This document shows positions 25,057 through 32,964 of a stretch of DNA of 35,970 nucleotides, one piece after another. The stretch covers positions 1 to 35,970 of the forward strand of contig JAETRI010000035.1 in assembly GCA_021770245.1 (NCBI GenBank), given 5' to 3'. The DNA is from Lachnospiraceae bacterium. Its GTDB lineage: Bacteria; Bacillota; Clostridia; Lachnospirales; Lachnospiraceae. How positions within the stretch are numbered: position 1 is the stretch's first letter; every line of letters begins with the position of its first letter. Made by a program: the position numbers and the translations under genes. The notes below the pieces were generated by a model. It did not search any database. It saw nothing but the letters and a program-made list of their open reading frames with translations, and was not told the DNA's origin.

Positions 25057-26139
25057 GTGGCTAGAGTATATAATTTTTCAGCAGGGCCTGCTGTATTACC
25101 CGAAGAGGTACTGCGGGAAGCGGCGGAAGAGATGCTGGACTATCGCGGCAGCGGGATGTCCGTTATGGAAATGAGCCATCGCTCCAAGACCTACCAGGGC
25201 ATCCTGGATGAGGCGGAAGCCGATCTGCGGGCGCTGGTGGGGATTCCGGAGGATTACAGCGTGCTTTTCCTGCAGGGAGGGGCGAGCCAGCAGTTTGCCA
25301 TGATCCCCATGAACCTGATGAAAAACCGGGTGGCGGATTATATCGTAACAGGGCAGTGGGCGAAGAAGGCCTGGCAGGAAGCCTCTAAATACGGAAAGGC
25401 CAATAAGATCGCTTCTTCCGAGGACCGGACCTTTTCGTACATACCCGACTGCAGCGACCTTCCCGTTTCCGCGGATGCGGACTATGTATATATTTGTGAA
25501 AACAATACGATTTACGGAACGAAGTTCAAGACATTGCCCAACACCAAGGGAAAGACGCTGGTGGCGGACGTGTCCTCCTGCTTCCTTTCCGAACCGGTGG
25601 ATATCACCAAATACGGTGTGATGTATGGCGGCGTGCAGAAGAACATCGGGCCTGCGGGCGTGGTGATCGTTATCATCCGTAAGGATCTGATCACGGAGGA
25701 TGTACTTCCCGCCACGCCCACCATGCTCCGCTATAAGATCCATGCGGATGCGGGCTCCCTTTACAATACGCCTCCGGCCTACGGAATCTATATCTGTGGA
25801 AAGGTTTTCAAATGGATCAGGAAAATGGGCGGCCTTTCCGCTATGAAGGAGCATAACGAGAAGAAAGCGGCGATTCTGTACGATTATCTGGATGAGAGCA
25901 GGCTGTTTCGGGGAACCGTGCGCAGACAGGACCGCTCCCTGATGAACGTACCCTTCGTCACAGGCAGCGAAGAGCTGGATGCCGCCTTTGTCAAGGCCGC
26001 GAAGGAAGCGGGATTTGAGAACCTGAAAGGACACAGGAGCGTGGGCGGGATGCGGGCCAGCATCTATAACGCGATGCCTTTGGAAGGCGTGGAAAAGCTG
26101 GTGGATTTTATGAAGGAATTTGAAGCGCAGAATTTGTGA
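25057..26139 (+). CDS. serC: Phosphoserine aminotransferase
   Basis: This PLP aminotransferase forms phosphoserine from phosphohydroxypyruvate. In its 360 residues, RVYNFSAGPAVLPEEVL is the typical N-terminus, QGGASQQFAMIPMN binds phosphate and cofactor, and Lys195 in GGVQKNIGPAG holds PLP. HRSVGGMRASIYNA is the C-terminal signature. A GTG start at 25057 is chosen because GGGAGGA lies four bases upstream. serA follows 31 bases later, the next enzyme in the same pathway. No serB gene is visible. Confidence 0.97.
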   Translation: MARVYNFSAGPAVLPEEVLREAAEEMLDYRGSGMSVMEMSHRSKTYQGILDEAEADLRALVGIPEDYSVLFLQGGASQQFAMIPMNLMKNRVADYIVTGQWAKKAWQEASKYGKANKIASSEDRTFSYIPDCSDLPVSADADYVYICENNTIYGTKFKTLPNTKGKTLVADVSSCFLSEPVDITKYGVMYGGVQKNIGPAGVVIVIIRKDLITEDVLPATPTMLRYKIHADAGSLYNTPPAYGIYICGKVFKWIRKMGGLSAMKEHNEKKAAILYDYLDESRLFRGTVRRQDRSLMNVPFVTGSEELDAAFVKAAKEAGFENLKGHRSVGGMRASIYNAMPLEGVEKLVDFMKEFEAQNL

Positions 26140-26170
26140 ATCGCCAAGGAAGCGGACGAGGAGCGAGGTT

Positions 26171-27334
26171 ATGTTTAAATATCTATGTTTGAATCCGATC
26201 TCCAAAGTGGGATTGAAGGGCTTTACGCAGGAGTACGAAAAGACGGAAGCAATCGACGAGGCGGACGGCGTTCTGGTACGGAGCGCCTCCATGCACGATA
26301 TGGAGCTTCCCGAAAACCTGCTGGCCGTAGCCAGGGCAGGAGCGGGTGTGAACAATATTCCGCTGGAGGAGTGTGCCTCCAGGGGGATCGTGGTTTTCAA
26401 TACGCCCGGAGCAAATGCCAACGGCGTCAAGGAAATGGTAATCGCGGGCATGCTGCTGGCGAGCCGGGATATTGTGGGCGGCATCCAATGGGTGAAGGAA
26501 AACTGCGGCATGCCCGACATCGGGAAAGCGGCGGAGAAAGCCAAAAAGAATTTCGCAGGAACGGAAATCGGAGGCAAGAAGCTGGGCGTTATCGGCCTGG
26601 GAGCCATCGGCGTCAAGGTGGCAAACACGGCCGTAAATATGGGCATGGAGGTCTTTGGATACGATCCCTTTGTGTCCGTGGCCGCTGCCTGGAATTTAAG
26701 CCGCCATGTGAAGCACGTGCTCAATGTGGATGAGATCTATTCGGAGTGCGATATTATCACCATTCATGTACCGCTGATGGATTCCACTAGGGGGATGGTG
26801 AGCAAAGCGGCAATCGGGAAAATGAAGGACGGCGTGATCCTTCTGAACTTTGCCAGGGATCCTCTCGTGGACGAACAGGCCGTCCTGAAGGCGATCGAGG
26901 AAGGGAAGATCCGCAGATATGTGACGGATTTTGCGAATCCCACGGTGGCGGGCCGGGAAGGCTGCATCGTTCTGCCCCATCTGGGCGCGTCCACGGAGGA
27001 ATCCGAGGATAACTGCGCCGTTATGGCGGTACAGGAACTGATAGATTATCTGGAGAACGGAAATATCAAGAACAGCGTGAACTTCCCCGCCTGTGATATG
27101 GGAGTCTGCAGCCAGGCGGGCAGGATATCCATCGTCCATAAGAATGTGGCGAATATGATCACGAAATTTACCGCCCTTTTCGGCGATATGGGAATCAATA
27201 TTTCGGATATGACCAACAAGTCTAAGGGTGAGGTGGCCTACACCATGATGGATGTGGAAGAACGGCCCCGGGAAGAAATCATAGAAAAGCTCCGGCATAT
27301 CCCGGGCGTGTTCCGGGTACGTGTCATAAAATAA
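26171..27334 (+). CDS. serA: Phosphoglycerate dehydrogenase with ACT domain
   Basis: This NAD-dependent first step of serine synthesis has 387 residues. The Rossmann motif is GLGAIG (142-147), Arg229 lies in NFARDP and His270 in LPHLGAST. An ACT domain (about 317-387) suggests feedback by serine. The catalytic Glu that other SerA proteins carry in DVFxxEP is not in its usual place; here the region reads VTDFANP (251-257). The same VTDF form is familiar from clostridial SerA (recalled, not checked). The ATG at 26171 follows GAGGAGCGAGG; an in-frame ATG at 26120 lies within the end of serC and is rejected. Confidence 0.95.
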   Translation: MFKYLCLNPISKVGLKGFTQEYEKTEAIDEADGVLVRSASMHDMELPENLLAVARAGAGVNNIPLEECASRGIVVFNTPGANANGVKEMVIAGMLLASRDIVGGIQWVKENCGMPDIGKAAEKAKKNFAGTEIGGKKLGVIGLGAIGVKVANTAVNMGMEVFGYDPFVSVAAAWNLSRHVKHVLNVDEIYSECDIITIHVPLMDSTRGMVSKAAIGKMKDGVILLNFARDPLVDEQAVLKAIEEGKIRRYVTDFANPTVAGREGCIVLPHLGASTEESEDNCAVMAVQELIDYLENGNIKNSVNFPACDMGVCSQAGRISIVHKNVANMITKFTALFGDMGINISDMTNKSKGEVAYTMMDVEERPREEIIEKLRHIPGVFRVRVIK

Positions 27335-27350
27335 TGCGAAATAAAGAAAG

Positions 27351-27376
27351 GGCAGGCGGAAGAGCCTGCCTTTTTT
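27351..27376 (+). terminator. Intrinsic terminator after serA
   Basis: GGCAGGC (27351-27357) pairs with GCCTGCC (27364-27370) and is followed by six T, 16 bases after the serA stop. It separates serC-serA from the DUF1015 gene. Confidence 0.9.
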
Positions 27377-27402
27377 GGATGGCCCCTTCTGTGGTCATCA
27401 CA

Positions 27403-27465
27403 CGCCGCGGGGCCGGGCAGGGGGCCGCAGAGGCCTCGGAGCCGTTCGTGCGTTTGTCCTGGTTT
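27403..27465. repeat. Degenerate fragment of the palindromic repeat
   Basis: This GC-rich stretch ends in CGTTCGTGCGTTTGTCCTGG, matching the right arm of the palindromes at 19172 and 32363 except for a few changes. The left arm is not recognisable. Confidence 0.45.
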
Positions 27466-27480
27466 GCCCCGGGATTAGGA

Positions 27481-27509
27481 TTGACAGCATTGCGGCCGGA
27501 ATGTATACT
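27481..27509 (+). promoter_or_regulatory. Promoter of the DUF1015 gene
   Basis: TTGACA (27481-27486) and TATACT (27504-27509) are 17 bases apart. The leader that follows is about 170 bases and ends in a family 2 hairpin. Confidence 0.75.
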
Positions 27510-27656
27510 TAATATTGGGAATTTAATGACTGCCCAGGTATCAGTGTGTTTCCTTTCGGAAAAGCAGCGTGAATCCGGCAGCTTTTTTTGTATCCGGGAA
27601 TCGTTCTGCCGCCGTCCCGGTTTAACGGGGCGGTTTTGGAAAGGGATAGGCAGGCG

Positions 27657-27687
27657 GCCGCCAGGGAGCGGCGGAATGGGAGGAAGG
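27657..27687 (+). promoter_or_regulatory. Hairpin leader, family 2, copy before the DUF1015 gene
   Basis: GCCGC (27657-27661) pairs with GCGGC (27668-27672), then GGAATGGGAGGAAGG and the ATG at 27688. The internal ATG at 27676 is in frame 12 bases upstream. Confidence 0.55.
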
Positions 27688-28959
27688 ATGGCTGAGATAA
27701 AGCCGTTTTCGGCATACAGGCCGGCGAAGGGGCTGGAGGAGCAGATCGCGGCGCTGCCCTATGACGTCTACAGCAGCGAGGAGGCGCGGGAAGAGGTGGC
27801 AGGCCATCCGCTTTCTTTTCTGGCCATTGACCGGGCCGAAACACAGCTGGAGGAGGCGGCGGACCCTCATGGGGAAGCAGTGTATCAAAGGGCGGCCGCG
27901 CTTCTGGAAAAGCGGATCAGGGACGGCGCCTTTGTCCGGGATGAGGCTCCCTGTTACTATATTTACGAATTGGAAATGCAGGGACGCAGGCAGACCGGGA
28001 TCGTGGGATGCGCCGGTGTGGAGGATTATCTTCAGGGGGTGATCCGGAAGCATGAGAATACCCGCCGGGATAAGGAAGAGGACAGGGTGCGTCATATAGA
28101 GGCCTGCGGTGCCCAGACCGGCCCCATATTTCTGGCCTACCGTGCCCGGGAGGGAATCAACCGGATCGTATCCCGGTATCGGAAAGAAAAGCCTGTCTGT
28201 GATTTCGTTTCTCCGGATAAGGTGGCTCATCGGGTATGGGTGATAGGGGATGCGTCGGACATCGCCTGCCTGCAGGCAGAATTTGCACAGGTTCCCGCGG
28301 TCTATATAGCGGACGGCCATCATCGCTGCGCCTCGGCAGTGCGCCTGGCCCTGGCCCGTCGTGCCGGAAAGGCGGAAAGTCTGGACAAAGAGGCCTGTGA
28401 AGGGATCCTGTCGGTACTCTTCCCGGACGAAGAACTGCTGATCATGGCCTATGACCGCGTGGTTAAGGATCTGGGCGGGATGACGGAGGATGCGTTTTTA
28501 AGCCGGGTCGGAGAGGTTTTTCGGGTGGAGGCCGTGGACGGCCCGCTGCGTCCGGAGAAAAAAGGAACCTTCGGAATGTATGTATCGGGCAGATGGTACT
28601 GCTTAAGCCGGAGGGACGGGCCGGATCCGGGAGACCTTTCCGTGGTGGATTCCCTGGACGTATCGATCCTCCAGAGAGAACTGCTGGATCCGATTCTTGG
28701 AATCAAGGATCCGAAAACGGATCAGCGGATCGATTTCGTAGGAGGCATCAGAGGCCTGGGAGAGCTGGAGCGCAGGTGCCGCAGGGATTGCGCCGTGGCT
28801 TTTTCCCTATATCCCACCTCCATCGAGGAGCTGTTTGCCGTGGCGGACGCGGGGCTGCTGATGCCGCCGAAGTCCACCTGGTTTGAACCGAAGTTAAGAA
28901 GCGGGCTTTTCCTCCACAGCCTGTCGGAACCGGAAACCCTTCCGACCGGGCGGGAGTAA
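27688..28959 (+). CDS. DUF1015 family protein, neighbour of serC-serA
   Basis: This 423-residue soluble protein has the DUF1015 pattern: KPFSAYRP at the start, AALPYDVYSSEEA (21-33), KHENTR (121-126), TGPIFLAY (144-151) and YIADGHHRCASA (206-217). The GHHR motif recalls the ParB/Srx-type nucleotide-binding fold seen in serine kinases of the SerK/SbnI kind; that link is inference. Genes of this family are often found beside serA and serC in Clostridia (recalled, not checked). The start at 27688 has GGGAGGA upstream. A 118-codon in-frame extension runs across the serA terminator and the promoter and is not credible. Confidence 0.9.
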   Translation: MAEIKPFSAYRPAKGLEEQIAALPYDVYSSEEAREEVAGHPLSFLAIDRAETQLEEAADPHGEAVYQRAAALLEKRIRDGAFVRDEAPCYYIYELEMQGRRQTGIVGCAGVEDYLQGVIRKHENTRRDKEEDRVRHIEACGAQTGPIFLAYRAREGINRIVSRYRKEKPVCDFVSPDKVAHRVWVIGDASDIACLQAEFAQVPAVYIADGHHRCASAVRLALARRAGKAESLDKEACEGILSVLFPDEELLIMAYDRVVKDLGGMTEDAFLSRVGEVFRVEAVDGPLRPEKKGTFGMYVSGRWYCLSRRDGPDPGDLSVVDSLDVSILQRELLDPILGIKDPKTDQRIDFVGGIRGLGELERRCRRDCAVAFSLYPTSIEELFAVADAGLLMPPKSTWFEPKLRSGLFLHSLSEPETLPTGRE

Positions 28960-28984
28960 GCATATAAAAGAAAGGGGAAAGGGT

Positions 28985-31420
28985 ATGAAAGAAAAGCTGT
29001 ACAAGCTGATGAACTGGCCGGAGATCGAGGCAGTGATCTATTCGGAGGAGGATAACCCGCATAAGCTTCTCGGACCCCACGCGGCGGGCAACTCTACCCT
29101 GTTCCAGGTCTTTATGCCGGGAGCACAGAAGGTGGCTCTGCTTTTAAAAGAGACGGGGAAGACGGTTGAAATGGAGCTGGCGGACGAAGCCGGTTATTTT
29201 GCCGCCCTCATCCCGGGAAAGGAAGTGCCGGATTACGTCTATCGCGTTACCTGGCCGGAGGGAGAGGAAGAGGAGGTGGGAGATCCCTATCGTTTCGCTC
29301 CCGTCATAACGGAAAAGGATACGGAGCTGTTTGCTGCGGGAATCCATTATGAAGCCTACCGGATGCTCGGCGCCCACGTGTGCAGTGTGGACGGAGTGAA
29401 GGGCGTGCATTTCGCGGTCTGGGCCCCCAATGCCCTGCGGGTAAGCGTGGTGGGCGATTTCAACCGTTGGGACGGACGCGTACATCAGATGCGCAGGCTG
29501 TGGGATTCCGGCATTTTCGAGCTCTTTATCCCCGGAGAGCTGGAAGGGCAGAATTATAAATACGAACTGAAGACAAAGGGAGGCCTTACTTACCTCAAGG
29601 CGGACCCCTATGCTTTCGGCCAGCAGCTGCGGCCGGAGACGGCTTCGGTCATCCGGGATATTTCGGGATTTCAATGGGAAGACGGGGAATGGCTGGAAAA
29701 ACGGGAAAAAGCGGATTATACCTGTGAGCCCGTAAACGTATATGAACTCTATCTGGGTTCCTTTATGCGTCCGCAGGACGGGAGGCCTTATTGCAATTAT
29801 CGGGAACTGGCCCCCGCCGTCGCCGCTTATGTGAAGGAGATGGGGTATACCCATATCGAGCTCATGCCCGTGATGGAGCATCCCTTTGACGGTTCCTGGG
29901 GTTACCAGGTGATCGGTTATTATGCGCCCACGGCCAGATATGGGACGCCGGAGGACTTTATGTTTTTCATAAATGAAATGCATAAGGCCGGAATCGGCGT
30001 GATCCTGGACTGGGTGCCCGCCCATTTTCCCAGGGACGTTCAGGGACTTTCCGCCTTTGACGGGACATGCCTGTATGAGCACCTGGATCCGCGCCAGGGA
30101 AGCCATCCCCATTGGGGTACGCTGATCTATAACTACGGCAGGCCGCAGGTATCCAACTATCTGATCGCCAACGCCCTGTTCTGGATCGAGCGTTACCACG
30201 CGGACGGCATCCGTATGGATGCGGTGGCTTCCATGCTGTATCTGGATTACGGGAAGCAGGACGGGGAATGGGTGGCCAATATCTATGGCGGCAACCAGAA
30301 TCTGGAGGCTATAGAATTTCTGAAGCACGTGAACAGCATGATCCATAAGCGGAATAAGGGGGTCCTTTCCATCGCGGAGGAATCCACCGCATGGCCCATG
30401 GTGACGGGAAGCCTGGAAGAAGGCGGCCTCGGCTTTGATATGAAGTGGAACATGGGATGGATGAACGATTTCCTGGGCTATATCAGGCAGGATCCCTATT
30501 TCCGTTCCGGCTGCCATAATGCGCTTACCTTCAGCATGATCTATGCTTACAGCGAACAGTTTATGCTGGTGCTCTCCCATGACGAGGTGGTGCACGGGAA
30601 AGCTTCCATGATCGGGAAGATGCCGGGCAGCAGGGAGGAGCAGTTCGCCAACTTAAAGGCCAGCTATGGCTATATGATGTGCCATCCGGGCAAAAAGCTC
30701 CTTTTCATGGGACAGGAGATCGGGGAATACGACGAGTGGAACGAAGAGCGCGAGGTAGAGTGGAACCTTACGGAGTATGCGGAGCATAAGGGGCTGCAGG
30801 AATTCGTCAAGACATTGAACCACCTCTATCGGGAACAGCCGGCCCTTTATCTGAAGGACACCAGCTGGGACGGTTTTGAGTGGATCGACTGCATCAGCGC
30901 CAACGACTGCGCCATCACCTTTGTGCGTAAGACGGGGAAAACGGAAGAAATGCTCCTGGTGATCTTAAATTTCGCCAATGTGGAACGGGAAAACCATCAG
31001 GTCGGCGTGCCCTTTGACGGGAAATATAAGGAAATTCTGAATTCGGACGAAGTGCGCTTCGGCGGACAGGGCAGAGTGAATCCCAGGGTCAAGACGGCGC
31101 GGAAGGAAACCTGGGACGGCAGGGATTATTCCATTAAGATCATGCAGGCGCCCCTTAGCGTGAGTATTTTCTCCTATCAGCCTTATACAAAGGAGGAACT
31201 GAAGGAAATCGCCAGGAAACAGGCGGAGAAGGAAAAGAAGGCGAAAGAAGCCGCCAGGAAGAAAAAAGGGAAAACGGCCGAAAAGAAAAAGACGGCGCCC
31301 AAAACCCTGAAGGAGGAACTGGCCAATAAGGTGTTTGAGACGGATGCCCTGATCTCGGAAAAAGGGGAATATGAGAAACCCGTAAAGGTGGTAAAGAAAC
31401 CCAAAAGGACGGCAGAATGA
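28985..31420 (+). CDS. glgB: 1,4-alpha-glucan branching enzyme with a Lys-rich tail
   Basis: This GH13 enzyme makes alpha-1,6 branches in glycogen. The 811 residues hold an N-terminal beta domain (about 15-105), a CBM48-type domain with VWAPNALRVSVVGDFNRWDG (about 145-165) and the catalytic barrel. Barrel motifs are DWVPAHFP, DGIRMDAV (nucleophile Asp near 411), IAEESTAWP (acid near 465) and LSHDEVVHGK. A normal GlgB ends near residue 735. Here some 75 more residues follow, very rich in Lys, Ala and Glu, ending KKPKRTAE. The start has AAAGGGGAAAGGG upstream. The stop overlaps the next start (ATGA). No other glg genes are in the window. Confidence 0.95.
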   Translation: MKEKLYKLMNWPEIEAVIYSEEDNPHKLLGPHAAGNSTLFQVFMPGAQKVALLLKETGKTVEMELADEAGYFAALIPGKEVPDYVYRVTWPEGEEEEVGDPYRFAPVITEKDTELFAAGIHYEAYRMLGAHVCSVDGVKGVHFAVWAPNALRVSVVGDFNRWDGRVHQMRRLWDSGIFELFIPGELEGQNYKYELKTKGGLTYLKADPYAFGQQLRPETASVIRDISGFQWEDGEWLEKREKADYTCEPVNVYELYLGSFMRPQDGRPYCNYRELAPAVAAYVKEMGYTHIELMPVMEHPFDGSWGYQVIGYYAPTARYGTPEDFMFFINEMHKAGIGVILDWVPAHFPRDVQGLSAFDGTCLYEHLDPRQGSHPHWGTLIYNYGRPQVSNYLIANALFWIERYHADGIRMDAVASMLYLDYGKQDGEWVANIYGGNQNLEAIEFLKHVNSMIHKRNKGVLSIAEESTAWPMVTGSLEEGGLGFDMKWNMGWMNDFLGYIRQDPYFRSGCHNALTFSMIYAYSEQFMLVLSHDEVVHGKASMIGKMPGSREEQFANLKASYGYMMCHPGKKLLFMGQEIGEYDEWNEEREVEWNLTEYAEHKGLQEFVKTLNHLYREQPALYLKDTSWDGFEWIDCISANDCAITFVRKTGKTEEMLLVILNFANVERENHQVGVPFDGKYKEILNSDEVRFGGQGRVNPRVKTARKETWDGRDYSIKIMQAPLSVSIFSYQPYTKEELKEIARKQAEKEKKAKEAARKKKGKTAEKKKTAPKTLKEELANKVFETDALISEKGEYEKPVKVVKKPKRTAE

Positions 31421-32331
31421 AGGGACTGGAACATTTTCTTGCCCGTCCGGCGGTTTGGGCCCTGGCCGGGGATGCGACGCAGCCTCAGGAACTGTTCCTG
31501 GGGGAACGGCTTTTGCGGGCTGCGCCCAAGTCCCTGATGGATCTGCTCATCCGGGTTGTGTTTTGCGTGGCCTTTTTCCTGATCGGAGCCAGAGTGATCG
31601 CTCTTCTGCGCAGACTCACCCGGAACGCATTGTCCAGGGCCAATGCCAGCCAGGAGGTGAAGCAGTTTCTGGATTCGGCAGTGAAGGTGGGTCTGTATGC
31701 GTTCCTGATCTTCCAGATCGCCATCCGCATGGGAATTGACGCCGCCACCATCGCCACTGTGCTCGGCACGGCCACGGCCACGGTGGGCCTCGCTTTCCAG
31801 GGCAGCCTGAAAAACTGTATCGGCGGGATCATGATCATGATTCTGCATCCGTTCCGGGTGGGGGATTATATCGTGGAATCCGCTTTTGGAAACGAGGGTT
31901 CCGTAACGGAGATCACGATTTTTTATACCAGGCTTGCCACGGTGGACAATAAGATCATCCTGCTGCCCAACGGCCCTCTGGCGGATGCCAGCATTACGAA
32001 TGTGACCAATGAGGACTGCCGCAGGCTGGAGCTGAAGGTAGGGATCTCCTATCGAGCGGATATCCGACAGGCAAAGGCCGTGCTGGAGGGGCTGATCCTG
32101 CAGGAAGAACGGGTCCGCAGAGATAAAGAATATCTGATCTATGTGGATGAACTGGCAGGCAGCAGCGTGGTGCTGGGAACGCGCTTTTGGACGGGTACCG
32201 GGGACTACTGGCCGGTGAAATGGGATATGCTGGAGGCAATCAAATATGCCTTTGACGAAAACGGAATAGAAATCCCTTATCCTCAGATGGATATTCATAT
32301 GAGAGCGGAGGAAACGAAGGACATATCCTAA
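31417..32331 (+). CDS. MscS-family mechanosensitive ion channel
   Basis: This small-conductance mechanosensitive channel opens under membrane tension to release solutes. In its 304 residues the membrane spans lie at about 41-60, 88-108 and 112-138. The pore helix has Ala/Gly packing (ATVLGTATATVGLAFQGSLKN), followed by MIMILHPFRVGDYI and the beta domain with ITIFYTRLATVDNKIILLPNGPL. The start overlaps the glgB stop by four bases (ATGA), so translation is likely coupled. Whether the pairing has meaning for glycogen or osmotic balance is unknown. Confidence 0.94.
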   Translation: MKGLEHFLARPAVWALAGDATQPQELFLGERLLRAAPKSLMDLLIRVVFCVAFFLIGARVIALLRRLTRNALSRANASQEVKQFLDSAVKVGLYAFLIFQIAIRMGIDAATIATVLGTATATVGLAFQGSLKNCIGGIMIMILHPFRVGDYIVESAFGNEGSVTEITIFYTRLATVDNKIILLPNGPLADASITNVTNEDCRRLELKVGISYRADIRQAKAVLEGLILQEERVRRDKEYLIYVDELAGSSVVLGTRFWTGTGDYWPVKWDMLEAIKYAFDENGIEIPYPQMDIHMRAEETKDIS

Positions 32332-32362
32332 CGTACGCTCCGGCCCGGAAAGTGGACGGCCA

Positions 32363-32437
32363 GGACAAACGCATGAATGGCCCTGCGGCCCCCGCACCAT
32401 CCCTGCCCGGCCCGCAGGGCCATTCATGCGTTTGTCC
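32363..32437. repeat. 75-bp palindromic repeat, copy 2
   Basis: Bases 32363-32388 are the exact reverse complement of 32412-32437 (26 pairs) around a 23-base loop. Arms and loop are nearly the same as those at 19172-19244. It lies 31 bases after the MscS gene and could also act as a terminator. Confidence 0.9.
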
Positions 32438-32521
32438 CGGCGTCCGGGAGCCTGCGGGGTGGATGAACCGTTACGTGAGCATAAAAGCATAAAAGAAAAG
32501 CATAAAATAAAAAATTACCCC

Positions 32522-32550
32522 TTGCCAAAAGGGGAATTTGATATTATAAT
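32522..32550 (+). promoter_or_regulatory. Promoter of tRNA-Thr
   Basis: TTGCCA (32522-32527) and a consensus TATAAT (32545-32550) are 17 bases apart. The -35 box lies in an inverted repeat (CCCCTT / AAGGGG), much as in the tRNA-Leu promoter. Confidence 0.8.
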
Positions 32551-32568
32551 ACATCTTGTCGGTAAAAT

Positions 32569-32641
32569 GCTGGAATAGCGCAGTCGGTAGCGCAACTGAT
32601 TCGTAATCAGTAGGTCGAGGGTTCGAGTCCCTTTTCCAGCT
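32569..32641 (+). tRNA. tRNA-Thr (anticodon CGT)
   Basis: A 73-base cloverleaf. The acceptor GCTGGAA pairs with TTCCAGC, then discriminator T. The D arm is GCGCAGTCGGTAGCGC, the anticodon stem-loop ACTGATTCGTAATCAGT gives CGT, and the T loop is GGTTCGAGTCC. The CCA end is not encoded. Confidence 0.95.
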
Positions 32642-32654
32642 TTATATTGATAGA

Positions 32655-32684
32655 AACCATGATCTGTGCGGGTCATGGTTTTTT
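32655..32684 (+). terminator. Intrinsic terminator after tRNA-Thr
   Basis: AACCATGA (32655-32662) pairs with TCATGGTT (32673-32680) and is followed by TTTT, giving six T in all. Confidence 0.85.
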
Positions 32685-32748
32685 GCTGTATTACGCCGTT
32701 TTCCCCAGGATCGTTCATGCGTTTATCCTGCGCCCGGCGGGAAAAGAG

Positions 32749-32778
32749 TTGGCAGACAGGAGGGGGATATGGTATAAT
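32749..32778 (+). promoter_or_regulatory. Extended -10 promoter upstream of the REC/HD-GYP/GGDEF gene
   Basis: TTGGCA (32749-32754), an 18-base spacer and TGG-TATAAT (-10 at 32773-32778). The same TGGTATAAT occurs again at 32848-32856 in the duplicated unit, there without a clear -35. Confidence 0.65.
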
Positions 32779-32924
32779 GTCGCCAGACATGATACTGGCC
32801 CGTAGCGAAGCGGAGTGGCCATCCCGCTAAGCGCCATGCCGCAGGCATGGTATAATGTCGCCAGACATGATACCGGCCCGCAGCGAAACGGAGTGGCCAT
32901 CCCGATAAACGCCGGATGGCGAAA
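32769..32924 (+). repeat. Tandem duplication with a 78-base period carrying promoter boxes and a 17-codon frame
   Basis: The unit starting ATGGTATAATGTCGCCAGAC at 32769 recurs at 32847 with few changes over about 67 bases. Each copy has TGGTATAAT and, starting in the last bases of that box, an open frame of 17 codons: MSPDMILARSEAEWPSR (32777-32830) and MSPDMIPARSETEWPSR (32855-32908), both ending in TAA. Two of four differences in the frame are silent. Short hairpins (ATGTC / GACAT, CCATGCC / GGCATGG) lie in the unit. Confidence 0.75.
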
Positions 32925-32964
32925 AGGATTTTGCAGTACGGAAGTAATTAAGGAAGTGATGGTT

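Noticed and set aside
25096-26724. Open frame of 542 codons on the minus strand over serC and serA
   Set aside because: It spans two solid genes and the gap between them in antisense; no motif supports it.
27334-27687. In-frame N-terminal extension of the DUF1015 protein by 118 codons
   Set aside because: It crosses the serA terminator, a repeat fragment and a consensus promoter; the family N-terminus begins at 27688.
29144-30595. Long open frame of 483 codons on the minus strand inside glgB
   Set aside because: It is the antisense shadow of a well-supported gene; its translation has no recognisable domain and no ribosome site.
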